From a virus, in IMG/VR virus record IMGVR_UViG_3300021976_000016, positions 1-57,849 of that record: DNA of 57,849 bases; one strand, 5' to 3'. Positions 1 to 6,906 of the stretch are shown here, piece by piece (position 1 is the first letter of the stretch; each line of letters opens with the position of its first letter). A program made the position numbers and the translations under genes. The notes under the pieces are model-generated. The model did not search any database. It was not told the DNA's origin and saw only the letters and a program-made list of their open reading frames with translations.

Positions 1-72
1 ATACGAAGCGCAAAGTGACAGGTATTTGATCCGCCCCCCTCCCCCTCTGCCCTCTGGTGGCAAGGGCACGTC

Positions 73-540
73 TCAGTCCAACCTGCTCCGTTTCGATTGA
101 AGATTCGCATTCATTTCGCGCATCGTCTTGGCGCTGTGGCACTCGTTACATCTGGTCTTGTAGTTGTCGAGGTCCAGCCGGAGGTCCGGTCTGTCTTGTA
201 TCGGTATGTCATGTTCGCCGTGGAGATGGCGTTGACCGAGGCGATAGCGGTCGCGAAGCTCTCTGAGGATGACGTCCGTTGACGGAGGGTCCAGTCCATA
301 GAGCCGCGCGTCGCGGACGACAGACGGTTCAAAGCCGCAATCAACGCACCGCCATTCGTCGCGCTGGAAGCAAAGGATGCGCAGTCGTTGATGGTCCTCT
401 GTGTAACCACGCTTCGATGGTGAGCCACGGTGTGAGTCATGTAGTCGTGTCTTCTTGCTTTGGCAGTCGGGACAACGCGGCCCACTCGCTGCTAGCTTGT
501 TACAACCGGGAGTTGAACAGGACCGCTTCGGGAGCCTCAT
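73..540 (-). CDS. HNH endonuclease, terminase-associated type
   Basis: 155 aa. Small HNH nuclease; in cos-packaging HK97-like phages such a protein sits beside terminase and assists cos cleavage and packaging. Visible: Cys pairs C8/C13 and C23/C26, a CVDC knuckle at 65-68, then the HNH core with HGEHD (107-111), N126 and CNECH (131-135). I start at the ATG at 540 (MRLPKRS) because the frame farther upstream only overlaps the neighbouring gene. It is the last gene of the leftward lysis block. Beyond the window edge the next leftward genes would be the methylase and terminase genes of the right end, if the ends join. Confidence 0.85.
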   Translation of the reverse strand: MRLPKRSCSTPGCNKLAASGPRCPDCQSKKTRLHDSHRGSPSKRGYTEDHQRLRILCFQRDEWRCVDCGFEPSVVRDARLYGLDPPSTDVILRELRDRYRLGQRHLHGEHDIPIQDRPDLRLDLDNYKTRCNECHSAKTMREMNANLQSKRSRLD

Positions 541-551
541 ATGGTTCGGTG

Positions 552-833
552 CTAACCCTTCGCTTGAATGGTGAGGTTCACGTTCTGGTAAGCGCCTGCT
601 TTGGTGTTCCAATCGCTGAAGCCCATGTGACCATTGGCAGAGACGACCACTGATCCATCTGGATCGAACGTATCCAGACACTGAACAATCGTTCCGTGAA
701 CCAGCCTCACCGTTTCCTTCTCACCTTCGTCCGCGAGACCAGCAGGCGCGTCTGACAAGGGATAAGAGAACTGGCGGTCAAGCTCCACCTTCACGTCTTC
801 GATCTTGCCGCTTGCACTAACGCTCCAGCTCAT
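552..833 (-). CDS. conserved phage protein of unknown function
   Basis: 93 aa, no recognised domain, mildly acidic, soluble, no membrane segment. It opens MSWSVSASG and ends in NVNLTIQAKG; the text resembles short unannotated proteins I associate with phage late modules, but I cannot name a family. A strong Shine-Dalgarno (AAGGAAGGAAG) lies just before the ATG. It is the next-to-last gene of the leftward lysis block, ending 11 bases before the HNH start. Confidence 0.75.
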   Translation of the reverse strand: MSWSVSASGKIEDVKVELDRQFSYPLSDAPAGLADEGEKETVRLVHGTIVQCLDTFDPDGSVVVSANGHMGFSDWNTKAGAYQNVNLTIQAKG

Positions 834-869
834 AACTTCCTTCCTTCTCTCCCGCTTGGGAGGGGGTCT

Positions 870-1211
870 CTACTGTTCGTGCAGCTTGGACGGGTCGATG
901 AGCTTCTGTGCGTCCGCGTCCGCGATGGCCACGTTGGTGATCATCTCGGTCAGCAGCTCAGCCCACTCGGTGAAGCGCGGGTCGATGGTCGTGTCGTTCT
1001 TCACTGCCGCAATGATGGGGAGCAGGTCTTGCAGAACGGTGACGGTCTCGTCCGATGCCGTGCCACGGTTGCGGAGGTCTTCGATGAGGCTCAGCACAGC
1101 AGGCGTCAGCCCGCTGACGAGGCTGGCGATGCTGGCGGGCACGTTGACACCGAACGTACCGAGCAGGGCGGAGAGGAGAGTAAGTGCTAATCCGGGGAGC
1201 TGTTCAATCAT
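870..1211 (-). CDS. small hydrophobic-start protein in lysis block
   Basis: 113 aa. The first 40 residues are rich in Leu/Ala/Val and could form an amphipathic or weakly membrane-associated helix; the rest is acidic and helical (tail LIDPSKLHEQ). No named domain. The start ATG overlaps the stop of the preceding lipoprotein gene (ATGA), so it is translationally coupled to the lysozyme-lipoprotein pair. A lysis-accessory role is inferred from position only. Confidence 0.75.
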   Translation of the reverse strand: MIEQLPGLALTLLSALLGTFGVNVPASIASLVSGLTPAVLSLIEDLRNRGTASDETVTVLQDLLPIIAAVKNDTTIDPRFTEWAELLTEMITNVAIADADAQKLIDPSKLHEQ

Positions 1212-1639
1212 GGCTTGACTCCAATCGTTTCAACAGGCGGGATAGGCGCACCATCACTGAGCGCAGTGGTGTACTTCGATTGCATCGTGTCGTAGCTGCC
1301 CTTCAGAGCGTCGGCGTCGGCCTGCGTAGCAGCCGTGGCCTTGTGATAAGCGTCCCACAGACGATGTGTGGTGTTGTATGCCTGCGCGAGGCTGTCCATG
1401 CCGGTCACCATTGCGGGGGTTGGGTGGAAGCTTCCGTCCGCAACCTTGCCCTTGTAAGTTTCGAGCACGGCCTGAATGTCGCGGAGGCCGCGATATACCT
1501 GCGCGTCGAGCGCGCTAGTCTGGCCCGGGACAGGAGCGGTGACAGTCTGGTGAGTGGCGCAACCGGTCGTGCAGCCTGTCAGCAGTCCCATTGAGCCGAC
1601 GACGAGTGCGATTGCGAGGATGATGCGCTTCATAATCAT
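1208..1639 (-). CDS. lipoprotein of lysis cassette (possible outer-membrane spanin-like role)
   Basis: 143 aa. MIMKR start, hydrophobic segment about 6-20, then a lipobox LLTGC with the lipidated cysteine at 23: a classic lipoprotein signal. The mature part is helical and soluble. I chose the ATG at 1639 because AAGGGAGC lies six bases upstream and the ATG overlaps the endolysin stop (ATGA). A lipoprotein immediately after the endolysin suggests a spanin-type or envelope role. It lacks the short proline-rich look of Rz1 and has no obvious inner-membrane partner, so the spanin idea is only inference. Confidence 0.8.
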   Translation of the reverse strand: MIMKRIILAIALVVGSMGLLTGCTTGCATHQTVTAPVPGQTSALDAQVYRGLRDIQAVLETYKGKVADGSFHPTPAMVTGMDSLAQAYNTTHRLWDAYHKATAATQADADALKGSYDTMQSKYTTALSDGAPIPPVETIGVKP

Positions 1640-2208
1640 GTTTGCTCCCTTGCAGTGTTGCCTGCCAAAAGAAACTGTTCCTTGGTCCACGCGTTCCGCT
1701 CCTCCGATGGACCGATACGGTGACACTCCAAGCTGGCTGCCTCCCATCGCTGGAGTTTGACCAGCTGACAGAACTTCGGGAAGTTCAGCCGCAGCTTCGT
1801 AACGCCGAGATTGAAACACATATCAATCAATGCGATCTTGGCCGGGGCCGGGTAATCGTGGAAGTCTGGGAAGAGCGACGCGAGGTCACTCACGCATTCC
1901 GACATCGTCTTCCGCAGGGCTTCGTCGATATCTTCATCCGCGAGCAGGAGTGAATCTGAACGCCGGTATGCCTTGGCGCTGTATCCCGGCGTCATCTGCT
2001 GGACGCGGGTGAACTCGGCGATGATCTCAGCATCGTCCGCGAACTCGGCGTTGGGACGACGGAAGCGATAGTCGAGCGCAGCTTCTGCGTTCGGGATCAT
2101 CTCGCCGACGCCAACCGTTACCGTTGCCTGCTTGTTCGTGTCGAGATACATCCAATGAATGCGGCCTTCAAAACTGGCGGTGGCTGCGACCGCATCATCG
2201 AGATACAT
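1636..2208 (-). CDS. endolysin, T4-type lysozyme (muramidase)
   Basis: 190 aa. Hydrolyses the glycan backbone of peptidoglycan at lysis. The catalytic pattern E-x8-D-x5-T is exact: E14, D23, T29, inside FEGRIHWMYLD and ATVTVGVGE. The IALIDMCFNLG segment matches the conserved C-terminal lobe of the family. There is no signal peptide, so export should depend on the adjacent holin gene. Length is a little above T4 lysozyme. It follows the holin by a few bases and overlaps the lipoprotein start. Confidence 0.9.
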   Translation of the reverse strand: MYLDDAVAATASFEGRIHWMYLDTNKQATVTVGVGEMIPNAEAALDYRFRRPNAEFADDAEIIAEFTRVQQMTPGYSAKAYRRSDSLLLADEDIDEALRKTMSECVSDLASLFPDFHDYPAPAKIALIDMCFNLGVTKLRLNFPKFCQLVKLQRWEAASLECHRIGPSEERNAWTKEQFLLAGNTAREQT

Positions 2209-2212
2209 GGTT

Positions 2213-2620
2213 TTATTTGCCGTCCGTTGGTACGGGTGCGTCGCCTTGTCGGCGGTCCGTTGTCGCTTGCCTGCGGTCCTGCGTTGCTACACGCCTGTCC
2301 AGCATTCCTTGCAGATAACCGGCTGGCGGCGGTGCGATTAGCGCGCGATACGCTGTGGTCTGGAACGCCCACTGCTCCACCCCACGCACAAGCGCGTGGT
2401 AGATGTTGACTGAAGTGAGGCCGCTGATGGTGAGCGTGCCCTGGCTCCACGTCACAAAGATGCCGACGCCTGTCAGGAACGCGATGATGGCAGAAACCCA
2501 ATAGTTGAGCGTCTCGGTCTCGACAGTAAGCCAAGGGAAGAATCGGCTCTTTTTCAGCCATTGCATGACGAAGCTGACGAGGATCGCCGTTGTCGCTTGT
2601 GCGCCTAGTTCGCTGCTCAT
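2213..2620 (-). CDS. putative holin
   Basis: 135 aa with two hydrophobic segments (about 9-22 and 41-58) and a long charged, Arg/Asp/Gln-rich cytoplasmic tail, directly upstream of the endolysin. That topology and position are those of a class II-like holin, but there is no signature sequence, so the call is positional. The ATG at 2620 has no convincing Shine-Dalgarno (upstream bases are CCCTCCCC-rich), so translation may be weak or the start may differ. Confidence 0.65.
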   Translation of the reverse strand: MSSELGAQATTAILVSFVMQWLKKSRFFPWLTVETETLNYWVSAIIAFLTGVGIFVTWSQGTLTISGLTSVNIYHALVRGVEQWAFQTTAYRALIAPPPAGYLQGMLDRRVATQDRRQATTDRRQGDAPVPTDGK

Positions 2621-2693
2621 TTGGAGTGGGGAGGGTGGTTGCAGTGAAACTGGACCGGGCAGCCATGCAAAGGTCGCCCGGTCCGATCCGGGA

Positions 2694-2903
2694 CTAGAGA
2701 GGGCTGGTCTCCGTGTTGGCGGTGACCGCAGCTGCCAAGCTGTCCGAAGATATCTTCAGCTGTTCAGAAAGGGCGGTGACTTCTGCGGCGGTGGGGCTGT
2801 CCGCAAGCTTCGCGGCGATGCCCTGAATGAGGGTGATAGCGGAAACCTCAACCGAGGTGCTGGCTGCTACCTGTGCTTCGAGAGCGTCAAATTCTGTCGA
2901 CAT
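2694..2903 (-). CDS. small helical phage protein
   Basis: 69 aa, almost all helix-forming, with repeated Ala/Ser/Glu; contains an ALINGIAAK-like segment seen in short proteins downstream of tail-fibre or holin genes in many siphophages. Function unknown. CCGCAGGAG lies upstream, a degenerate form of the hairpin-Shine-Dalgarno leader found before other genes here. Confidence 0.75.
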   Translation of the reverse strand: MSTEFDALEAQVAASTSVEVSAITLIQGIAAKLADSPTAAEVTALSEQLKISSDSLAAAVTANTETSPL

Positions 2904-2923
2904 TTGGAGTTGTCTCCTGCGGG

Positions 2924-3136
2924 TTAGAGTTGCGTTGATGATTGGCCCTGCGCAATGACCTCACGCAACGACGTTTCTGATCTCTTCAATCGCGCTGTGA
3001 GCTGAGCAAGCTGTTCAGCGTCAACGGATCTCTGTGCAAGCAGTTCGATGATGTGATCCAGCTTCGATACGACGGCGTGAAACTGTTCGCGGTCCAGCCC
3101 GATAGTGACATTGATTGAAGACTCCAAAGAAGCCAT
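2924..3136 (-). CDS. small coiled-coil protein
   Basis: 70 aa. Heptad-like hydrophobic spacing over residues 16-62 suggests a short coiled coil. No domain recognised. A good ribosome-binding site (AAGGGG) precedes the ATG. It abuts the previous gene with no gap, within the leftward lysis block. Confidence 0.7.
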   Translation of the reverse strand: MASLESSINVTIGLDREQFHAVVSKLDHIIELLAQRSVDAEQLAQLTARLKRSETSLREVIAQGQSSTQL

Positions 3137-3532
3137 TTATCCCCTTCTGTGTTGCCGGTGGGAAGACTTGTGACGCTTCAGACGTCGGCACGCAACCCGA
3201 GGCGCCTTCATGTCGCCAATCGTCGGCCAGATGCGGACTCGACGACGCGCCCACAGGATCTCGGAGACACAATCTGCGACTCCTGCGTTGGCGCGGCTAT
3301 TGGCCGCTGTGAGGCTCGACTGGTCAAACTCCAGCCGAGCAAACACTTCAGAGGTTTCATGCTTCTGCTGGTCCCGATCGATCAGCCGGAAGGTGTGAGT
3401 GCTGGCCTTGATCGCGGAGAGTCGCTCCACAAGCCCGCGTTCGATGTAGCCGTCCATCTCCGCATAGGTCAGGTGTGCGATCACTTCGTTGTCTCGGTCC
3501 AGCAGCACCGCGCGCTTTGCCATGTGGTTCAT
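3137..3532 (-). CDS. first gene of the leftward lysis block, unknown
   Basis: 131 aa. The N-terminal half (MAKRAVLLDRDNEVIAHL) is a compact alpha/beta-looking stretch; the C-terminal third is strongly Arg/Lys/His-rich, suggesting nucleic-acid contact or a disordered basic tail. AAAAAGGAAA precedes the ATG at 3532, with an alternative ATG nine bases in. It stands first behind the divergent control region. No family recognised. Confidence 0.65.
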   Translation of the reverse strand: MNHMAKRAVLLDRDNEVIAHLTYAEMDGYIERGLVERLSAIKASTHTFRLIDRDQQKHETSEVFARLEFDQSSLTAANSRANAGVADCVSEILWARRRVRIWPTIGDMKAPRVACRRLKRHKSSHRQHRRG

Positions 3533-3673
3533 TTTCCTTTTTAGGGTCAGCGAGGCCCATTGCTCTCGTCACCCGTGTCGCCGATGAGTGCAGCCTGTGG
3601 AAATTGCTGCGCGGTATTGACGTTCCCTCTTGACACTCACTCACAACGCCTAGCGATATGTTCAAGTAGATGC

Positions 3674-3703
3674 ACTATACATCGCGCAAGTCGGAGATAA
3701 CAA
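3674..3703 (-). promoter_or_regulatory. candidate sigma70-type promoter for the leftward lysis block
   Basis: On the minus strand TTGTTA (3703-3698) and TATAGT (3679-3674) are separated by 18 bases. Transcription would start near 3667, leaving a leader of about 135 bases before the ATG at 3532. The -35 is only a partial match, so this is a candidate. Confidence 0.35.
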
Positions 3704-3760
3704 CAAGTTACAAATCAAGCTATTTGCACCCAGCGAGTAGGCGTGTTAGTTTCTTCGAAT

Positions 3761-3787
3761 CCCCGCGAATGACGCGGGGTTTGTTTG
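3761..3787 (+). terminator. rightward intrinsic terminator upstream of the early operon
   Basis: Perfect 7-bp stem CCCCGCG / CGCGGGG with an AATGA loop, followed by TTTGTTTG. It faces rightward although no rightward gene precedes it, so it would end a short leader or small RNA started inside the divergent region, or act as an attenuator before the early genes. Confidence 0.7.
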
Positions 3788-3803
3788 TAAGTGCTCGACC
3801 TGA

Positions 3804-3895
3804 GAAGCATTGGAACTATTAGTAAGTATTAGAAGTATTTGTAAGTATGAGAACGATAAGAACCATAAGAAATATAAGAAGCATTAGAGAGATTA
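3804..3895 (+). repeat. array of ten nine/ten-base units, consensus GAAnnATTA
   Basis: Ten consecutive units: GAAGCATTG, GAACTATTA, GTAAGTATTA, GAAGTATTT, GTAAGTATGA, GAACGATAA, GAACCATAA, GAAATATAA, GAAGCATTA, GAGAGATTA. Eight are exactly nine bases and two are ten. The array ends a few bases before the ribosome-binding site of the first early gene. The same unit occurs at attP and on both sides of the int/xis divergent promoter, so this is probably a protein-binding array. Confidence 0.8.
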
Positions 3896-3916
3896 GACAG
3901 AAAAGGAGTGGTCATC

Positions 3917-4363
3917 GTGGGAGCATCGACTGCCGTAATCGACCTGAGCCGAGTTCCATCGTCCGAGTTGGCGCGGGAGATGAGCCGCCGTTCGCTGCCC
4001 GGCCTTGCCGCTCGACGCGTCCTGAAGCCCTGCCAGTTCTGCAAACTGCCGTTCGGCGTGCGTGACATGCGCAAGCATCTCCACGTGTGCACGTTCAACC
4101 CGAACCGGTATGGCGAGCGCGGTGTCCGCGTTTCGAAGCCCTGCCGGTATTGCTCCGAACCCATCGCCCGAGGCGAGCGCCGAACCCATACGCGGAACTG
4201 CGTTCAGAATCCGAACAAACAATATGCGCCTTGCAACTACTGCGGTGAGCCCATCGCCAGCGGAACACGACGCGAACACAAGGTCAGGTGCGCGAGCAAT
4301 CCACGCAACCAGCCAAAGAAGACAGGGGTAAGGAACCGTGGACAGCGAGACAATCACGCCTAG
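3917..4363 (+). CDS. triple CX2CX11HX3C zinc-knuckle protein, first early gene
   Basis: 148 aa with three copies of exactly the same spacing, C-x2-C-x11-H-x3-C (C39/C42/H54/C58; C76/C79/H91/C95; C106/C109/H121/C125), each introduced by a P-C-x-[FY]-C turn. Basic throughout, so a nucleic-acid-binding regulator is likely. I start at the GTG at 3917, eight bases after AGGAG, rather than the GTG at 3908 that overlaps the AGGAG itself. Its reading frame lies right behind the nonamer array. One module of the same spacing recurs in the small protein at 30182-30403. Confidence 0.8.
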   Translation: MGASTAVIDLSRVPSSELAREMSRRSLPGLAARRVLKPCQFCKLPFGVRDMRKHLHVCTFNPNRYGERGVRVSKPCRYCSEPIARGERRTHTRNCVQNPNKQYAPCNYCGEPIASGTRREHKVRCASNPRNQPKKTGVRNRGQRDNHA

Positions 4364-5477
4364 TGGAGCAGGATCGAACCTTCAGATCATGGGTGAGGCC
4401 AACATTGCCAGCAGCGCAGCACGCGTGCAGGCCGAGACCGCCGCGTCGATCACCGTGGCACAACGCTTCAAGCGCAGCGAGTCGCAGGTACGGCAAGACC
4501 TGTTGAATGCGGTGAAGGCATCGCCCCGGCTCGCGGAGAAGGCGGCATACAGCTACCCGCGCGGCAAGCGGCAAGACCCGGTGACGAAGGAGTGGGTCGA
4601 GAACATCATCAGCGGCCCGTCAACCTACATTGCACGCGAGGCAGCGCGCGTGTGGGGGAATCTGGTCTATGGCACAGAGGTCATCCGCGAAGCCGATCAC
4701 GAGCGGCAGATTCGCTCCTTCGCATGGGACATGCAAACCAACATGCGCTGTCTGGCTGAGGCGACCTTCAAGAAGCTGGTCCAGCGCAGCCGATGGGTGA
4801 AGAAACCCGGTGCCAAGGATGAGAAGGTCACCGAGTGGGTGGAGCCCGATGAACGCGACCTGCGCGAGCTGAGCAACAAGTACGCTTCGATTGGTGAGCG
4901 CAACTGCATCCTGAAGATCGTGCCGTCGCACCTGATCGATGAAGTGCTGGAGACCGCGAAGCAGACGACTCGCGAGGATGCCGCCAAGCACCCCGAAGCG
5001 GTGAGAGCGAAGCTGGCCGATGCATTCCAGTCTGTCGGCATCTCCGTCGCACAGATCGAAGAGTATCTCCGCCATCCCCTCAACCAGACGACGCCCGATG
5101 AGATGGCTGACCTGCGCGGCATCTTCACGTCGCTGCGCGAAGGGAACTCCGTCTGGGACGACTATCGGCACACAATGCTGCCGTCTGACGACGAGGTTGC
5201 GGAGATGCCGCAACTGCGTGAGCTGGCTAAGCGGCTCAAGTGGAATGAGGCCAAGCTCGCCAACGAGATCGGGCGCAACATCGATGACATCCCGAAGCTC
5301 CTCTCATTCATGAATGAGCAGGTAGCGAAGGTGAAGGCAACTCAACCCGCGTCATCGCCGGTCGAGTCATCGCCGCGATCTGACCACGCGGAGAAGCCGG
5401 AGCCAGAGGTCATCCCGCCAACGAACGCACAGCGCCGTCCTCGCCAGTCCGCGCCACCGCCTGCACGCGATTTCTAA
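4338..5477 (+). CDS. conserved phage recombination-region protein
   Basis: 379 aa, GTG start behind GTAAGGA, overlapping the previous gene. It belongs, as I recognise it, to a phage family with blocks like GPSTYIAREAARVWGNL, a strand pair around residues 120-150, and ERNCILKIVPSHLIDEVLE. Relatives usually lie near phage nucleases; a single-strand annealing or recombination role has been suggested but I know of no proof. The C-terminal 50 residues are a Pro/Ser-rich disordered tail. Neighbours here include a J-domain protein and, farther on, a nuclease/ATPase pair. Confidence 0.75.
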   Translation: MDSETITPSGAGSNLQIMGEANIASSAARVQAETAASITVAQRFKRSESQVRQDLLNAVKASPRLAEKAAYSYPRGKRQDPVTKEWVENIISGPSTYIAREAARVWGNLVYGTEVIREADHERQIRSFAWDMQTNMRCLAEATFKKLVQRSRWVKKPGAKDEKVTEWVEPDERDLRELSNKYASIGERNCILKIVPSHLIDEVLETAKQTTREDAAKHPEAVRAKLADAFQSVGISVAQIEEYLRHPLNQTTPDEMADLRGIFTSLREGNSVWDDYRHTMLPSDDEVAEMPQLRELAKRLKWNEAKLANEIGRNIDDIPKLLSFMNEQVAKVKATQPASSPVESSPRSDHAEKPEPEVIPPTNAQRRPRQSAPPPARDF

Positions 5478-5541
5478 ATACCTCCACGAAGATCCGACGA
5501 ACTCAGGGCCAAGCGATGTCGGCCCGGAAAGGGCATGAACA

Positions 5542-6135
5542 GTGAAAACCGATGTCGTAGAGGAGATGAAACTGAAGTGGCCTGACGGTTGCGAGCGCAC
5601 ACGCATTCAGGATCGTAAGCCGCAAGGCTCATGGAAGTTTGGCACGGCTAAATATCGCGACGGTCTGGTTGCCGAACTTAGCCGCATGGGTGCAACCGCC
5701 ATACTCATCTGCCGCGCTGAGAATGAGCGTCTGGACCCCGGCATCGCGGTGTGGTTCTCCTTGAAAAAGGAAGACTCTTCGTGGCAGCAGGGGTTGGGGA
5801 TTGAGACTCCAGCGCCGACCCTCGATGAGATCGACGCGGCATTCCGATCCAAAGCTGCACGATGCCATCCCGACCGTTCCGATGGAGGGGATTCGGAACT
5901 CTTCAAACGTCTCAACGATTGGCGGAAGCAAGCAAAAGCGTGGGTGATGGGTACCCACGACCAGCGCCATGAATATGTGATGGCAATCGACCAGTACACC
6001 GAAGCGCGGCTCAATCTATGCGCGCTCAAACTTGCCTTCTCCTACATTCGCGGCCTTGAGCGAGTCGGTGCTCCGGCGATCCTCACCCAGACCCTCGGAG
6101 CGTTTCGAGCGAAGCTGACGGGAGGATCACAATGA
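5542..6135 (+). CDS. J-domain (DnaJ-like) protein
   Basis: 197 aa. The centre (about 91-135) reads as a J-domain: a helix PTLDEIDAAFRSKAARC, then the diagnostic HPD at 109-111 with the DRSDGG turn, then a second helix. J-domains recruit and stimulate Hsp70. The N-terminal 85 residues and the C-terminal helical part are phage-specific and may carry a client-binding site, for example to load a replication complex, as lambda uses host DnaJ. Start GTG at 5542, nine bases after GGAAAGGG; the ATG at 5566 is an alternative. It overlaps the next gene. Confidence 0.8.
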   Translation: MKTDVVEEMKLKWPDGCERTRIQDRKPQGSWKFGTAKYRDGLVAELSRMGATAILICRAENERLDPGIAVWFSLKKEDSSWQQGLGIETPAPTLDEIDAAFRSKAARCHPDRSDGGDSELFKRLNDWRKQAKAWVMGTHDQRHEYVMAIDQYTEARLNLCALKLAFSYIRGLERVGAPAILTQTLGAFRAKLTGGSQ

Positions 6136-6422
6136 TGACCCCGCAGCAGAGAGCAGCAAAGACTCGTGCGTTCAACCGTGCTGGGCAGAAGTTGTACGAA
6201 GAGGTATCAAAGCCTGCGCACGAGAAGGTTGAGCAAATTCTCAATCGACTCCTCTCAGCGGAGGACATCAGGCTACGGTATGTGGGCCCTTGGAGACTCA
6301 AGGGAGGGGTTACAGAAGCACGCCTGATGTCCATCGGATTCGGAGGTCTTCAATTTACCGTGCACGTCGACGGATACAGGACATTGAAAACATACGCTTC
6401 AAGCTTTTGGGAGGTGATCTGA
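6132..6422 (+). CDS. unknown small early protein
   Basis: 96 aa, basic N-terminal helix (QQRAAKTRAFNRAGQKLYEE) followed by a beta-rich part (RLRYVGPWRLKGG...). No named domain. Overlaps both neighbours by a few bases, so it is translationally coupled in the early operon. Confidence 0.7.
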   Translation: MMTPQQRAAKTRAFNRAGQKLYEEVSKPAHEKVEQILNRLLSAEDIRLRYVGPWRLKGGVTEARLMSIGFGGLQFTVHVDGYRTLKTYASSFWEVI

Positions 6423-6889
6423 TGGGTCTATCAATTCTTAGTGCGCCTCACGACCCCCGCCAGCAGATTGAGTCTTTGCAGCGGGAACTCAACGCGCGCA
6501 ATCGCGAGCTTTCCGAATTGCAGGAACAGCTTCGCCAAGAGCAGCAGAAGACGGCTTCCGTTGAACGGGGAGTCAGTCAACTGCGCGAAATTCTTGGGCC
6601 ACTCTACGGCGGCCTAAGGATGGTGTTCGGAGAGATCGATTCGATGGGTGTCGCTGAGTCGGGGCCTACAACAAAGAACTCAGCAGCATGGGAGCAGTGG
6701 AAGACGCGCCTCGGAGGTGCAACGGCGCGCGCAATCGATGCCCTCATGGTGCACGGAGAGATGAATCAAACGCAGTTACGCATCATCCTCGGATGCGCGA
6801 CCCGAACCGTGACCAACGTCGTCGCCGCACTCAACCAAGCAAAGTTGATTGACAAAAGAGACGGCAAAATTCGCCTCAAGGAACTCTAG
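6422..6889 (+). CDS. coiled-coil plus winged-helix-like protein
   Basis: 155 aa. Residues about 12-50 form a coiled coil (Gln/Glu/Leu-rich). Residues 98-155 look like a winged helix: helix IDALMVHGEMNQ, recognition-type helix TQLRIILGCATRTVTNVVAALN, then a wing LIDKRDGKIRL. Likely a DNA-binding regulator. The ATG at 6422 follows GGGAGGTGA and forms TGATG with the previous stop. Confidence 0.7.
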   Translation: MGLSILSAPHDPRQQIESLQRELNARNRELSELQEQLRQEQQKTASVERGVSQLREILGPLYGGLRMVFGEIDSMGVAESGPTTKNSAAWEQWKTRLGGATARAIDALMVHGEMNQTQLRIILGCATRTVTNVVAALNQAKLIDKRDGKIRLKEL

Positions 6890-6906
6890 AAAGGTTGTTT
6901 GACCGC

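Noticed and set aside
552-681. Longer HNH reading from 681
   Set aside because: The extra residues come from the overlap with the preceding gene and have no family resemblance; the ATG at 540 gives the natural z-ribbon start.
3847-4065. Rightward frame starting M-RTI-RTI-RNI-RSI-REI
   Set aside because: The tripeptide periodicity is only the translation of the nine-base DNA units. It lies in another frame than the zinc-knuckle gene and has no natural continuation.
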